NCBI GenBank assembly: GCA_017535125.1
Contig: JAFXUS010000037.1
Coordinates: 1 to 64,000 of the forward strand
Reading direction: 5' to 3'
Length of the DNA stretch: 64,000 nt
DNA from: Bacteroidales bacterium
GTDB taxonomy: Bacteria; Bacteroidota; Bacteroidia; Bacteroidales; UBA932
Position numbers and translations under genes: made by a program
The notes under the pieces: generated by a model
Told to the model about the DNA's origin: nothing
The model's input: only the letters and a program-made list of their open reading frames with translations
Databases searched by the model: none
Part shown: piece by piece, positions 42,675 through 51,603 of the stretch
How the letters are laid out: every line of letters begins with the position of its first letter
Position numbering within the stretch: position 1 is the stretch's first letter

Positions 42675-43271
42675 CTAGAAGAGCAGGGCTACGGAAGCGA
42701 TGATGCCGGAAGCACCACGGCCGGCAACGGCGTCCGTGACCGTCGAGATCTTGGCATCCTTGGCGGCGCCCAGGTTCCAGAAGTAACGGGCAGACACCTG
42801 GACGTGCTTGATCAGCTCAACACCGGCGCCGATACCAACACCATACTCGAGTTTGTTCTTGACATCCTCCCACTTGAAGTTGGCGACCGACGTGTTGCTG
42901 GTAAGAGCATATCCGATGAACGGCTCGGCGATACCATAGATGCGGGCGAGACCAAGATCGAAACCGACCTGCACCTGAACGGGAATCTCAAGATAACCGG
43001 TCTTGTATTCAAATGCAGCCAGGTCGCTGACCTTGAAGGCGCCAAGTTTGGACCCCTTGACATTATAGATGATGGCCGGCTGGATAGCCAGCAAGGAACC
43101 AAACTGGATCTTGTAGGTCAGACCTACATGATACTGGGTGACATTCTGCACATCCGTAATGGCGTCATCGATGTTCGCCTTGGTAGAGGTGATACCAGCC
43201 ACGACACCAAACTGTGCGTGCGCGCTCACTGCGATGAGCAGGGAAGCGATAACAACAAGTAACTTTTTCAT
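42675..43271 (-). CDS. Outer-membrane beta-barrel protein (porin family)
   Basis: A 198-residue protein with signal peptide (cleavage after AVSAHA, about residue 19) followed by amphipathic strands that end in IIASVALLF, a barrel-type C-terminus. The N-terminal FGVVAGITSTKANID and LEIPVQVQVGFDLG segments fit the OMP_b-brl_2 type. It lies between trxA and the LOG gene in the same operon. Function unknown. Confidence 0.8.
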   Translation of the reverse strand: MKKLLVVIASLLIAVSAHAQFGVVAGITSTKANIDDAITDVQNVTQYHVGLTYKIQFGSLLAIQPAIIYNVKGSKLGAFKVSDLAAFEYKTGYLEIPVQVQVGFDLGLARIYGIAEPFIGYALTSNTSVANFKWEDVKNKLEYGVGIGAGVELIKHVQVSARYFWNLGAAKDAKISTVTDAVAGRGASGIIASVALLF

Positions 43272-43295
43272 TATAAAATTAGATTAAAAAAGTGA

Positions 43296-43610
43296 TTACA
43301 TCAATTTGCCGAGGCGCTCGATGATCTCCTGCTTGGGGATGACGCCCACGGTGCGGTCCGCCAGCTGTCCGTCCTTGAAGAAAAGCAGGGTCGGAATGTT
43401 GCGGATGCCATACTGGATGGCGATATCCTCGCAGTCATCGACGTTGCACTTGGCGACGACGGCCTTGCCCTCCATCTCCTTCGCCACTTCGTCCACGGTC
43501 GGGGAAAGGATGCGGCAGGGGCCGCACCAGGTGGCCCAGAAGTCGATCAGGACGGGCATCGGAGAGGCGAGAACTTCGCTGATATTGTTGGGATTGATAA
43601 CTATTTCCAT
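43296..43610 (-). CDS. trxA: Thioredoxin
   Basis: A 104-residue cytoplasmic disulfide reductase with the active site WATWCGPCR near residues 25-33 and the cis-Pro loop RNIPTLLFF. It is the first gene of a long operon running to trmB and has its own promoter box. Confidence 0.95.
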   Translation of the reverse strand: MEIVINPNNISEVLASPMPVLIDFWATWCGPCRILSPTVDEVAKEMEGKAVVAKCNVDDCEDIAIQYGIRNIPTLLFFKDGQLADRTVGVIPKQEIIERLGKLM

Positions 43611-43636
43611 ATGCTATATCTATCGGTTAGCATCTG

Positions 43637-43644
43637 CAAAGATA
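43637..43644 (-). promoter_or_regulatory. -7 promoter box TATCTTTG for the trxA operon
   Basis: Exact TAnnTTTG match on the minus strand, 26 bases before trxA and six bases after the PG0541-like stop. Confidence 0.65.
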
Positions 43645-43649
43645 GTAAA

Positions 43650-43943
43650 TTAATAGAAAGATTCAATATTCCAGACGAAAGCCCGGAGACCCAGGTCCGG
43701 CGCTTCCTTGTCCTTGGCGCCCAGCGCTTCGAGCAGCGGAGCGACTTTCTCGTCCGCCATCATCACGAGCAGCGCGTGGTTCATTTCCGGCCACGCATGG
43801 TTGCCGAAACGCGGGAATCCGTTGAAGTCCCCCTTTCCTTCCACACCTTCCCAGCGGGTGAACCCCCGCTGGCCGTGGGCGGCGAGCAAATCTACGATTT
43901 CCTGATTATAGGCCTGGTTGTAGGCGATGAACATGGCTTTCAT
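43650..43943 (-). CDS. PG0541-family transporter-associated protein
   Basis: A 97-residue protein, starting KAMFIAYNQAYNQEIVDLL, with a pattern like P-II/ferredoxin-fold regulators (RGFTRWEGVEG loop; HALLVMMADEKVAPLLEAL). I recognise it as the PG0541 type that follows RND pump genes in Bacteroidota. It overlaps the pump gene by four bases. It may sense or modulate pump activity; no function is established. Confidence 0.78.
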   Translation of the reverse strand: MKAMFIAYNQAYNQEIVDLLAAHGQRGFTRWEGVEGKGDFNGFPRFGNHAWPEMNHALLVMMADEKVAPLLEALGAKDKEAPDLGLRAFVWNIESFY

Positions 43944-46900
43944 TGGCGATTCCTCCTTCTTTCAAGTCTTCTTTCCATCCGGTTGGTGAACGAGCAGTAA
44001 ACCGTCGGGATGAGCACGAGGGTGATGAGCGTGGAGACGGTCAGACCCCAGCATACCGTGACACCCAGTCCGCGCCACATCTCGGAACCCTCGCCTGTGC
44101 CGATGGCCATCGGGAGCATACCCAGCACGGTGGTCAGCGTGGTCATCAGGATCGGGCGCAGACGGCTCTTGGCCGCCGTCGTGGAGGCGTCGCGGATGTT
44201 CATGCCGCGCTCGCGGCAGAGAATGGTATAGTCGATGAGCACGATACCGTTCTTCACCACGATACCGATCAGGATGATGATACCGATGATGGACATCATG
44301 CCCAGGGCCATGCCCGTGATGCGCAGGCCGAGCAGCACGCCCACCAGGGCGAACGGCACGCTGAACATGATCACGAACGGGCCCATCAGGTTCTCGAACT
44401 GCGAGGCCATCACCATATAGACGAGCAGGATCATCAGGACGATCAGCACGGCCATCTGGCCGAACATCTCCTGCTGGTCCTCGTAGTCGCCGGCGATGAC
44501 CGTTGAGATCTCGGACGGGATCACCATCCCCTCAAGGGCGCGGTTGCAGCTCTCCACGGCGTCGCTCAGGGCAGCGCCCTTCGCGACGATGCCGCGCACG
44601 GTGATCAGGCGCGAACGGTCCTTGCGCTCGATGGTCGGCGGCACCAGGCCCTCGACCACGGTGCCGAGTTCCTTCATCTTGACCGTGGCGCCTGTCGGCG
44701 TCGTGATCACGATGTTCTCCATGTCCTCGACGCTGGAGCGGTATTGCGGCGCGTAGCGCACGCGGATATTGTATTCCTCGCCGTCCTCCCGGTAGAGCGA
44801 GGCCACCGTACCGCTCATCGCCGCACTGAATGCGGACGCCGCGGTGGTGGAGTTGAGTCCGTTCAGGGCCAGCTTGGTGCGGTCAAAGTCCATGCGAAGC
44901 TCGGGCGTGTACTCCTCGCGGCTGATGGTCACCTGCGTAAAAGATCTTTCCTGCTTCAGGCGGGCCTGCAGCTCCTGCGCCACGCGGTCCGTCTCGGCGA
45001 AATCGAAGCCATAGACCTCCACCTCGACGGAGGAAGCGCCCATACCCATGCCCATGCCTTCGGACACCATGGTGCGGCGGATCTCCGGATATTGCGCACA
45101 TATCTGACGCAGCACGTCGGAAATTTCGGCAGACGAGCGCTTGCGCGTGCTCGAGGTGCCGATGTTGAGGTTCAGCGAGATGATGTGCGTACCGTTGGTC
45201 TGCATGCTCGCAAAGGTATTGTCGGTATCGGCCTGTCCGAAGGTGGCGTTGAACACCTGGATCTCCGGCACGGCCGCGCTGATGTCCGCATAAAGGCGTT
45301 CGTAAACGCCGCGCGTGACGTCCTGCGCCGTACCCATCGGCAGGTTGATCGTGACGGTGAGGCGCTCGGAGTCGCCGCGCGGGAAGTATTCGGTCTTGAG
45401 GCCGGGTGCCAGCAGGACCATCGACAGCACGAACACGGCGGCGAAGCCCAGAATCACGATCTTGCGGCGCTTGGTGGCCCAGTGGATCACATGGGCATAG
45501 CCGCGGGAGATCTTGTCGATAAACTTGTTGATCGGGACGAAAATGGCGTTGTATGCCTTTCCGTGCGTCACGTCGCGCTTGAGCCAGCGGGAGCAGAGCA
45601 TCGGCACGAAGGTCAGGGCGGCGGTCGTGGAGACGACCATGATGATGGACACGATCCAGCCCAGCTGACGGAACATGATGCCGGCCATGCCGTTGATCAT
45701 CGTCAGCGGCAGGAACACGCAGAGCATCGTCAGCGTGGAGGCGATGACGGAGATACCCACCTCGCCCGTGCCGTGCACGGCCGCCTCTTTCGGTTTCTCG
45801 CCGCGGGCGATGTGCGAGGACACGTTCTCCAGTACCACGATGGCGTCGTCCACGACCATGCCGATCGCGATGGTGAGGGCCGACATCGAAATGATGTTCA
45901 GCGTGTTGCCGGAGGCGAACAGATACATCAGCGAAGCCAGCAGGGCCAGCGGGATCGAGAGGACGATGATGATGGTGGACTTCCAGTTGCCCAGGAAGAT
46001 GAAGACCACGAGCATGACCACCAGGAAGGTGATGAGGATGGTCTCGACGAGCGTCCGGATGGTGTTCTTGATCTCGCGGGAGCCGTCGATGATGGGCGTG
46101 ATCTTCACGTCGGAAGGCAGCGTCTTCTCGATCTGGGCCAGCTGCTTCTTGACGCCTTTGATTACGTTCACCGTATTGGCGTCGCTCTGCTTCTGGATGA
46201 TGATGCGGGCGGACCGTTCACCGTTGGTGTAGGACTCCTGCTCGCGCTCCTGCTGCCCGTCGGTCACGGTGGCCACGTCGCGCAGGTACACGGCCCGGCC
46301 GTTCATCGCGCCGACCACGATGTCCAGCAGCTCGGACGGATCGGAGAATTCCTTCTGCACGCGCAGCGTGTAGGTCTCGGAACCGATATCGATATTTCCC
46401 GAAGGGAGGTTGCGGTTCTCGGCCGAGATCACGCTCGCGATGGAGCTGATGCTGAGGCCGTAGGACTGCAGTTTGTTCGGATCGCAATAAACCTGGATTT
46501 CGCGTCCGGGAGCGCCGCTCACGGACACCGTACCCACGCCGGAGACGCGCGCCAGCGGGGTGGATACCTTGTCGTCCAGGATCTTGTCCAGGCCGGACAG
46601 GCTCTCGTCCGCCGTGGCGGAGAGCAGCATGATCGGCATGTCGGAGGCGCTGAACTTGAAGATGACGGGGTTCGACACGCCGTCCGGCAACATCGAATTG
46701 ACCATGTCCAGCTTGTCACGCACGCTGTTGGTCGCCGCTTCGATGTCCACGCCGTAGCTGAACGTCAGCGTCAGCAGGGAGATGTTCTCCTTGGACTGGG
46801 AGGTCATCTCCTTCAGGTCCTCGACGCCGTTCAAGGCGTTCTCCAGGACCTTGGTCAGGTTGGTCTCGATCTCCTGCGCGTTGGCGCCCTGATACGACGC

Positions 46901-47044
46901 CATCACCATGATCGTATTGGAGTCAAACTCCGGGAGCAGGGCGATGGACGTCCGGCTCAGGGAAAAGACGCCAAGGATCGCGAGGGCGACGAAGAGCAGC
47001 GTCGTCGTGACGGGATGTTCGACCGCGGATCGGTAGATACTCAT
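43940..47044 (-). CDS. RND efflux transporter, permease subunit (AcrB/HAE1 family)
   Basis: The inner-membrane proton-driven pump of a tripartite efflux system (1034 residues). Twelve helices in two repeats flank large periplasmic loops; the proton-relay Asp pair is in MVVDDAIVVLENV near residue 405, and the FPRGDSERLTV segment begins the second loop. The periplasmic adaptor and outer-membrane channel genes lie immediately upstream with ATGA-type overlaps, and PG0541 follows. The substrate is not predictable. Confidence 0.95.
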   Translation of the reverse strand: MSIYRSAVEHPVTTTLLFVALAILGVFSLSRTSIALLPEFDSNTIMVMASYQGANAQEIETNLTKVLENALNGVEDLKEMTSQSKENISLLTLTFSYGVDIEAATNSVRDKLDMVNSMLPDGVSNPVIFKFSASDMPIMLLSATADESLSGLDKILDDKVSTPLARVSGVGTVSVSGAPGREIQVYCDPNKLQSYGLSISSIASVISAENRNLPSGNIDIGSETYTLRVQKEFSDPSELLDIVVGAMNGRAVYLRDVATVTDGQQEREQESYTNGERSARIIIQKQSDANTVNVIKGVKKQLAQIEKTLPSDVKITPIIDGSREIKNTIRTLVETILITFLVVMLVVFIFLGNWKSTIIIVLSIPLALLASLMYLFASGNTLNIISMSALTIAIGMVVDDAIVVLENVSSHIARGEKPKEAAVHGTGEVGISVIASTLTMLCVFLPLTMINGMAGIMFRQLGWIVSIIMVVSTTAALTFVPMLCSRWLKRDVTHGKAYNAIFVPINKFIDKISRGYAHVIHWATKRRKIVILGFAAVFVLSMVLLAPGLKTEYFPRGDSERLTVTINLPMGTAQDVTRGVYERLYADISAAVPEIQVFNATFGQADTDNTFASMQTNGTHIISLNLNIGTSSTRKRSSAEISDVLRQICAQYPEIRRTMVSEGMGMGMGASSVEVEVYGFDFAETDRVAQELQARLKQERSFTQVTISREEYTPELRMDFDRTKLALNGLNSTTAASAFSAAMSGTVASLYREDGEEYNIRVRYAPQYRSSVEDMENIVITTPTGATVKMKELGTVVEGLVPPTIERKDRSRLITVRGIVAKGAALSDAVESCNRALEGMVIPSEISTVIAGDYEDQQEMFGQMAVLIVLMILLVYMVMASQFENLMGPFVIMFSVPFALVGVLLGLRITGMALGMMSIIGIIILIGIVVKNGIVLIDYTILCRERGMNIRDASTTAAKSRLRPILMTTLTTVLGMLPMAIGTGEGSEMWRGLGVTVCWGLTVSTLITLVLIPTVYCSFTNRMERRLERRRNRQ

Positions 47045-48075
47045 CGTTTGACCTCCACTTTATCGCCGGACTTGAGGTTGGTGTGGCCTCCGGTAAGCAC
47101 CAGCTCGCCTTCTTCCAGACCGGAAAGGATCTCATACTGGCTGCCGAAATGGCGGCCTGTCTCCACCGTACGGACGGACACGGTGTTGTCGGCGTTCAGC
47201 ACGAACACGGTCCGCTGGCCGGAACCTTGCAGTTTCATCACGGCCGCATCCGGCACGACGATGCTCCGGGCGGCGCCGTAATCCACCGTCACGCGGGCGT
47301 ACATGCCCGGACGGAGTTCGCGCTTCTCGTTAGCCACGCGCACTTCCGCGTTGAAGGTATGGGAAGCGGGGTCGATCGTCGGATAGAGACGCACGATGGT
47401 GCCCGTATAGCTACGGCCCGGGAGGGCGTCGGCTGCGATGGCCACCTTGTCGCCGCGCTTCACCTTGGTATAATCCGCCTCGGAAATGGGGACCAGCAGC
47501 TTCACCGGCGTGATCTGCTGGACCGTATAGATCGGCTGGCTCATCGAATAGAGGTCGCCGCGGTCATAGTTGCGGGCGGACACCACGCCGCTCACCGGGG
47601 CGCGCAGGATGGTATTCTCCAGCAGGTTGTCATAGCTGCTCTTGGACACCTTGAAAGCGAGTTCGAGGGCCTCGTAGTCCGACTGCGAGACACCCCCCTC
47701 GTCGAAAAGCTGCTTCACGCGGGCGAGTTCGGTCTCGTCGTTCTTGAGCCGCAGTGCGGCCTGGTCGAGCTGCACGCGGTCCATTTCGGCGAGCACCTGG
47801 CCGGCTGCCACGAAGTCGCCGACCTCGACGTTCAGTTTCTGGATGCGTCCGCTGCTCAGCGGCGCGATATTGTTGACCACGTTGGCCTGGACGGAAGCGG
47901 AATAAACCGCGTCGCGGGCGACCTGCTCTTTCACGGCGGCGGTCACGGAGACCACCGGCGTCGCGTTCATGGCTGCCATCATCGGGTCCATGGCCGGTGC
48001 GCCGGACTGCCTTTGGCCGCAAGCGGCGCAAACAAGGGCGCACAGACTGATTCCTATTGCACTAATCTTATTCAT
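47041..48075 (-). CDS. RND efflux periplasmic adaptor (membrane fusion protein)
   Basis: A 344-residue lipoprotein (lipobox CAAC at about residues 16-19). The barrel-sandwich/lipoyl region (IAPLSSGRIQKLNVEVGDFVAAGQVLAE) surrounds a short helical hairpin (about 105-145), then LRAPVSGVV, a beta-barrel domain and the membrane-proximal domain. It overlaps the pump gene by four bases and the TolC-like gene by eight. Confidence 0.94.
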   Translation of the reverse strand: MNKISAIGISLCALVCAACGQRQSGAPAMDPMMAAMNATPVVSVTAAVKEQVARDAVYSASVQANVVNNIAPLSSGRIQKLNVEVGDFVAAGQVLAEMDRVQLDQAALRLKNDETELARVKQLFDEGGVSQSDYEALELAFKVSKSSYDNLLENTILRAPVSGVVSARNYDRGDLYSMSQPIYTVQQITPVKLLVPISEADYTKVKRGDKVAIAADALPGRSYTGTIVRLYPTIDPASHTFNAEVRVANEKRELRPGMYARVTVDYGAARSIVVPDAAVMKLQGSGQRTVFVLNADNTVSVRTVETGRHFGSQYEILSGLEEGELVLTGGHTNLKSGDKVEVKR

Positions 48076-49462
48076 GGGTGTATGTTTTATTCAGTTGGAC
48101 GTTGCCTTCGGCATCGATGAAATCGGCGCCGAGCGTGTTCTCGAGGCCGGCCTTCGCCACGACGAAGCTGTAAACGGCCTGGCAGACGCCGAGCTGCGAC
48201 TGGGTCAGCGCATACTGGGCGTCGTTGAGATCGGTAAGCGTGCTGCGTCCCACGTCGTAGGACTTGGCAGCGATGTCATAGGCCTTCTGCGCCGTCTCGG
48301 TGGCGGTACGGGCGGAGCTATAGCTCTTCATCGCCGTTTCCATCTGGTTGAGATACTGGCGGATGGCGATCTTGAGCTGGCGTTCCGTATTGGTCCGCTG
48401 CACATCCAGCTCCCGCGCCTGCACCTTGGCCTGGCGGACGGCATTCAGCCGCTGGCCGCCGGAGAAGATGGGCACCGACAGGCTCAGCCCCACGAAGGAG
48501 TACGGGGACCACTTGTATTCGCTGAACTTGAAATCGTTGGTCATCGCGTTGAGACTGTAATTGAAGGACAGCGCAAGCGTGGGCAGGTAGGCATACTGCT
48601 GGATCTTGATCGCGTCGGCGAGCTGCTCCGCCTGGATGGCCAGCTGGCGCATCGTGGAATTGTTCTCCAGCGTGAGTGTCTCGCTTTCATACATGTCGTA
48701 GAGCATGTGCTCCGCATAGTCGTCCAGGTCGCCGGCCACGTCGATTTCCGTGTCCAGGTTGACACCCATCACAGCTTTCAGCTGCCACAGGGCCAGGATG
48801 ACCGCGCTCTCCGAATCATAGACGTTCGGGATGGCGTTCGCAAGCGTCGTCTTGGCGCGCGTGAGGTCCAGTTCCGAAGCACGCTGGGCGTTGTAGCGGC
48901 GCTGGATCTGCTCGCAGTTCGCCAGGGCGTTCTCGTAGGCGGACCTGTACACTTCGAAGGCTTTCTTGGCCAGCAGGCAGGCAAAGAATGCCTGCTTGAC
49001 CTGGTTCACCGTCTCGAGACGCGAGCTCCGCGCCTTCTCGACGGCCAGCTCGACGTCCTCGTCGGACACGCGCAAGTTCTTCCAGAGCTGGGCGTTGACC
49101 AGCGGCATGCTGGCGCTCAGGCCCATGGACCAGGTATTCCAACGGCCGACCTCGATTCCGCCGCCGGTACCACCGGTGCCGCCGATGTCGAAGTCCATGT
49201 ACATGACTTGTTTCTTGATGGTACGCTGATAGGATCCGCTCCCGCTGATCTGCGGGAAGAGGGATGCGTACGTCCCTTTGCGGGCATAGCCCGTCCGTTC
49301 TATCTCCATGTCCGCCACCTGGACGGAGGCATTCTCGCTGAGCGCGATCCGCAGCGCGTCCTCCAGGGTGAGGACCGCCGGCGTGGAAGTCGTATCAACT
49401 GCCTGGGCGGCGGCGAGAAGCGGGAAAAGAAGGGTGATTACTAACGATATCGATCTCTTCAT
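48068..49462 (-). CDS. TolC-family outer-membrane efflux channel
   Basis: A 464-residue protein with signal peptide (cleavage after LLAAAQA) and two long helical hairpin repeats typical of the TolC/OEP family (ALRIALSENASVQVADMEI at the start; PTLALSFNYSL and GLSLSVPIFSGGQRLNAVRQAK in the middle). It is first in the pump operon. An in-frame upstream ATG adds ten residues that do not suit a signal peptide, so the start at 49462 is used. Confidence 0.92.
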   Translation of the reverse strand: MKRSISLVITLLFPLLAAAQAVDTTSTPAVLTLEDALRIALSENASVQVADMEIERTGYARKGTYASLFPQISGSGSYQRTIKKQVMYMDFDIGGTGGTGGGIEVGRWNTWSMGLSASMPLVNAQLWKNLRVSDEDVELAVEKARSSRLETVNQVKQAFFACLLAKKAFEVYRSAYENALANCEQIQRRYNAQRASELDLTRAKTTLANAIPNVYDSESAVILALWQLKAVMGVNLDTEIDVAGDLDDYAEHMLYDMYESETLTLENNSTMRQLAIQAEQLADAIKIQQYAYLPTLALSFNYSLNAMTNDFKFSEYKWSPYSFVGLSLSVPIFSGGQRLNAVRQAKVQARELDVQRTNTERQLKIAIRQYLNQMETAMKSYSSARTATETAQKAYDIAAKSYDVGRSTLTDLNDAQYALTQSQLGVCQAVYSFVVAKAGLENTLGADFIDAEGNVQLNKTYTHE

Positions 49463-49479
49463 ATAACTATTTTCGCGCG

Positions 49480-49487
49480 CAAAGATA
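49480..49487 (-). promoter_or_regulatory. -7 promoter box TATCTTTG for the efflux operon
   Basis: Exact TAnnTTTG match on the minus strand, 17 bases before the TolC-like start; a mirror-image arrangement with the lgt promoter. Confidence 0.65.
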
Positions 49488-49501
49488 TGCAAAAATTATG
49501 C

Positions 49502-49509
49502 TATCTTTG
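49502..49509 (+). promoter_or_regulatory. -7 promoter box TATCTTTG for lgt
   Basis: Exact TAnnTTTG match 17 bases before the lgt start, the same spacing as the divergent box for the efflux operon. Confidence 0.65.
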
Positions 49510-49526
49510 CATCAAACCATTAATTT

Positions 49527-50408
49527 ATGTACAGTCTTCTCTCCGTGCACTGGCACGTCAACCCCATACTATTCCAGATCGGTTCGCTCGAGGTCCGCTG
49601 GTACGGCCTGCTATTCGTGTCAGGCTTCGTCATCGGCTGGTACCTTTTCAAATGGTTCTTTACCCGGGAGAAGGTGGACACCAAACTGATGGACCCCTGC
49701 CTGTACACCCTGCTGATCGCCACGATCGTGGGCGCCCGCCTCGGCCACTGCATCTTCTACCAGCCGGATTACTATTTCGGCTCCTGGGCCGGGTTCTGGG
49801 AGATTTTCATGCCCTGGAAGGGCGGCCTCGCCAGCCACGGAGGCGCCATCGCCCTGCTCCTCGCGATGTGGTGGTTCGCGAACCACTACGGCAAGAAGAA
49901 TGATTTCGACTTCCTCTGGATCATGGACCGGCTCTGCATCGCCGTCGCCTTCGCGGGCTGCATGATCCGCCTCGGCAACCTCTTCAATTCCGAGATCTAC
50001 GGCGACGTGACCACGCTCCCCTGGGGCTTCATCTTCGACCTGCGCGGCGAGACCGAGCCCAAGCACCCCACGCAGCTCTACGAGGCCTTCACCTACCTCC
50101 TGCTGGGCCTGATCATGGTCTGGATCTACAAGAACAAGCTGGACAAGGTCCACCGCGGTTTCTTCTTCGGCTTCTTCCTGTTGGGCTGCTTCGGCTCCCG
50201 CTTCCTGATCGAGTTCATCAAGGAGCCGCAGGTCGAGTTCGAGCAGACGATGGCTCTCGACATGGGACAGCTTCTCTCCATCCCCTTCATCATCGCCGGC
50301 ATCGCCCTGCTGGTCTATGCCGCCAAGGCTAAAAAACCGGCCGCGGTCGTTCACCCGCAGCCGGTCAAGAAAGAAGCGACGCACTATGCGCGTCCGCTAG
50401 GGAATTAA
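49527..50408 (+). CDS. lgt: Prolipoprotein diacylglyceryl transferase
   Basis: Transfers diacylglycerol from phosphatidylglycerol to the lipobox Cys of prolipoproteins, in the inner membrane. It has 293 residues and about seven helices. Motifs include GSLEVRWYGLLFVSGF, MPWKGGLASHGGAIALL, the signature AGCMIRLGNLFNSEIYG (about 149-165) and HPTQLYEA. The C-terminus has a short basic tail after the last helix. Its stop codon overlaps the convergent neighbour's stop within TTAA. Confidence 0.95.
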   Translation: MYSLLSVHWHVNPILFQIGSLEVRWYGLLFVSGFVIGWYLFKWFFTREKVDTKLMDPCLYTLLIATIVGARLGHCIFYQPDYYFGSWAGFWEIFMPWKGGLASHGGAIALLLAMWWFANHYGKKNDFDFLWIMDRLCIAVAFAGCMIRLGNLFNSEIYGDVTTLPWGFIFDLRGETEPKHPTQLYEAFTYLLLGLIMVWIYKNKLDKVHRGFFFGFFLLGCFGSRFLIEFIKEPQVEFEQTMALDMGQLLSIPFIIAGIALLVYAAKAKKPAAVVHPQPVKKEATHYARPLGN

Positions 50409-51583
50409 TCTACAAAGACATACCACTGGTCTTCGCCGAAGAGCTGAAGCTGATCGCCCTGCTGACGCAGGCCGTAAATATTCTTGCTCTCGGGAGCGGA
50501 GTGGTTGAACCAGAGAATGACGTTATCGTGCAGGTCGAAGGCGATGCAAAGCAGTTCGGGAATCCCGTAGAGGCCTTCGTCGTCCACATTCCATACGCTG
50601 TCGCTGCCGTACTCCGGGTCGATATTGGCCGTCTTCACGTAGGTAGCCTTGACCTTCCCGCCCAGAATCCACGCGATTACGACCATCGCCTCGCCGTCCT
50701 TGGGTTCGAACTCGAAGATGCCCACGCGGCCGTCTTCTTCCCGCAAGTTGCCGATGTAGCGTGACTGCACGAGGGTACGGCCGTAGCGAGTCGACATCTG
50801 GGTCTCGAGCGCGGCGCTCATTGACTGCTCCTTCTCGCCCCATTTCCAGCGGCTGAACGGCGGGAAACGATGGAATGCGGCGAAGCGGCCATCCATGGCG
50901 AGACCGATCACCTCCATGGCGTCGTAGCCGCGGAACATATCCTTCTTGACCGCGCTCGGCACGCGCATTTCGTAGTACACGCCCTGCATGCCCTTGTTGT
51001 CCGCCAGCCAGGGGTTGTAGCCCCACTTCCGGTCTTCGTCCGACGAGAGATCCTCGTCGAAGGTCAGCGGCGCGTAGTTGTGCTTGAAGAACATCCAGAG
51101 AGGCGTCGTGCGGTCCCACTCCTCCACCTTATCCTGGCGCACGAACAGCTGCATGTTGTCGCTGGGATAGACATAGCCCGGAAGGCCGTAACCGCCGGAC
51201 CAATAGTAATGCATGCCGCTGCGGTAGAACGCGGACGGGCCGACATACTGCGTGCTGCGGTCCCAGTTTACGTCCGTCACGGCTTCATTACCCCAGAAAG
51301 CCTTCGCGGCCACGCCCGCGACCCGGAGCGTCTCTCCGTTGACGCGCACGGCCTCCGGAACCTGAATCGTACCGGAATAGCGGCCACCTTCGCAGAGCTC
51401 CAGCTCCGTGCCCTCGCTGATGAAATGATAACGGTAGCCGTCGCTGCCGGTCACATAGCTGGTGGATCCGTCTTCCGCCACCTCGACTGTCCCTTCCACG
51501 GTCTGCGCATGGGCAGACCACTGGCCAGAAACAAGGGCCGGCAGCAACAATGCCACCAGCCCTGTTACAAACAATCTTTTCAT
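50405..51583 (-). CDS. Secreted protein of unknown function with a short BspA-like N-terminus
   Basis: A 392-residue exported protein (signal peptide to about residue 27, SAHAQT). Residues about 40-95 (YHFISEGTELELCEGGRYSGTIQVPEAVRVNGETLRVAGVAAKAF) resemble the opening of BspA-type LRR_5 proteins, but no repeats follow. The remainder is rich in Trp, Tyr and Asp (KWGYNPWLADNKG, RFPPFSRWKWGEKE) and matches nothing I recognise. It lies downstream of tmem43 and pgk on the same strand, 20 bases after the former. Confidence 0.65.
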   Translation of the reverse strand: MKRLFVTGLVALLLPALVSGQWSAHAQTVEGTVEVAEDGSTSYVTGSDGYRYHFISEGTELELCEGGRYSGTIQVPEAVRVNGETLRVAGVAAKAFWGNEAVTDVNWDRSTQYVGPSAFYRSGMHYYWSGGYGLPGYVYPSDNMQLFVRQDKVEEWDRTTPLWMFFKHNYAPLTFDEDLSSDEDRKWGYNPWLADNKGMQGVYYEMRVPSAVKKDMFRGYDAMEVIGLAMDGRFAAFHRFPPFSRWKWGEKEQSMSAALETQMSTRYGRTLVQSRYIGNLREEDGRVGIFEFEPKDGEAMVVIAWILGGKVKATYVKTANIDPEYGSDSVWNVDDEGLYGIPELLCIAFDLHDNVILWFNHSAPESKNIYGLRQQGDQLQLFGEDQWYVFVD

Positions 51584-51603
51584 TGCTTGAAAAGAATATG
51601 GAC

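Noticed and set aside
44744..47281. An 845-codon plus-strand frame opposite the RND pump gene
   Set aside because: Composition is that of a reverse-complement shadow, and the pump gene has clear AcrB motifs.
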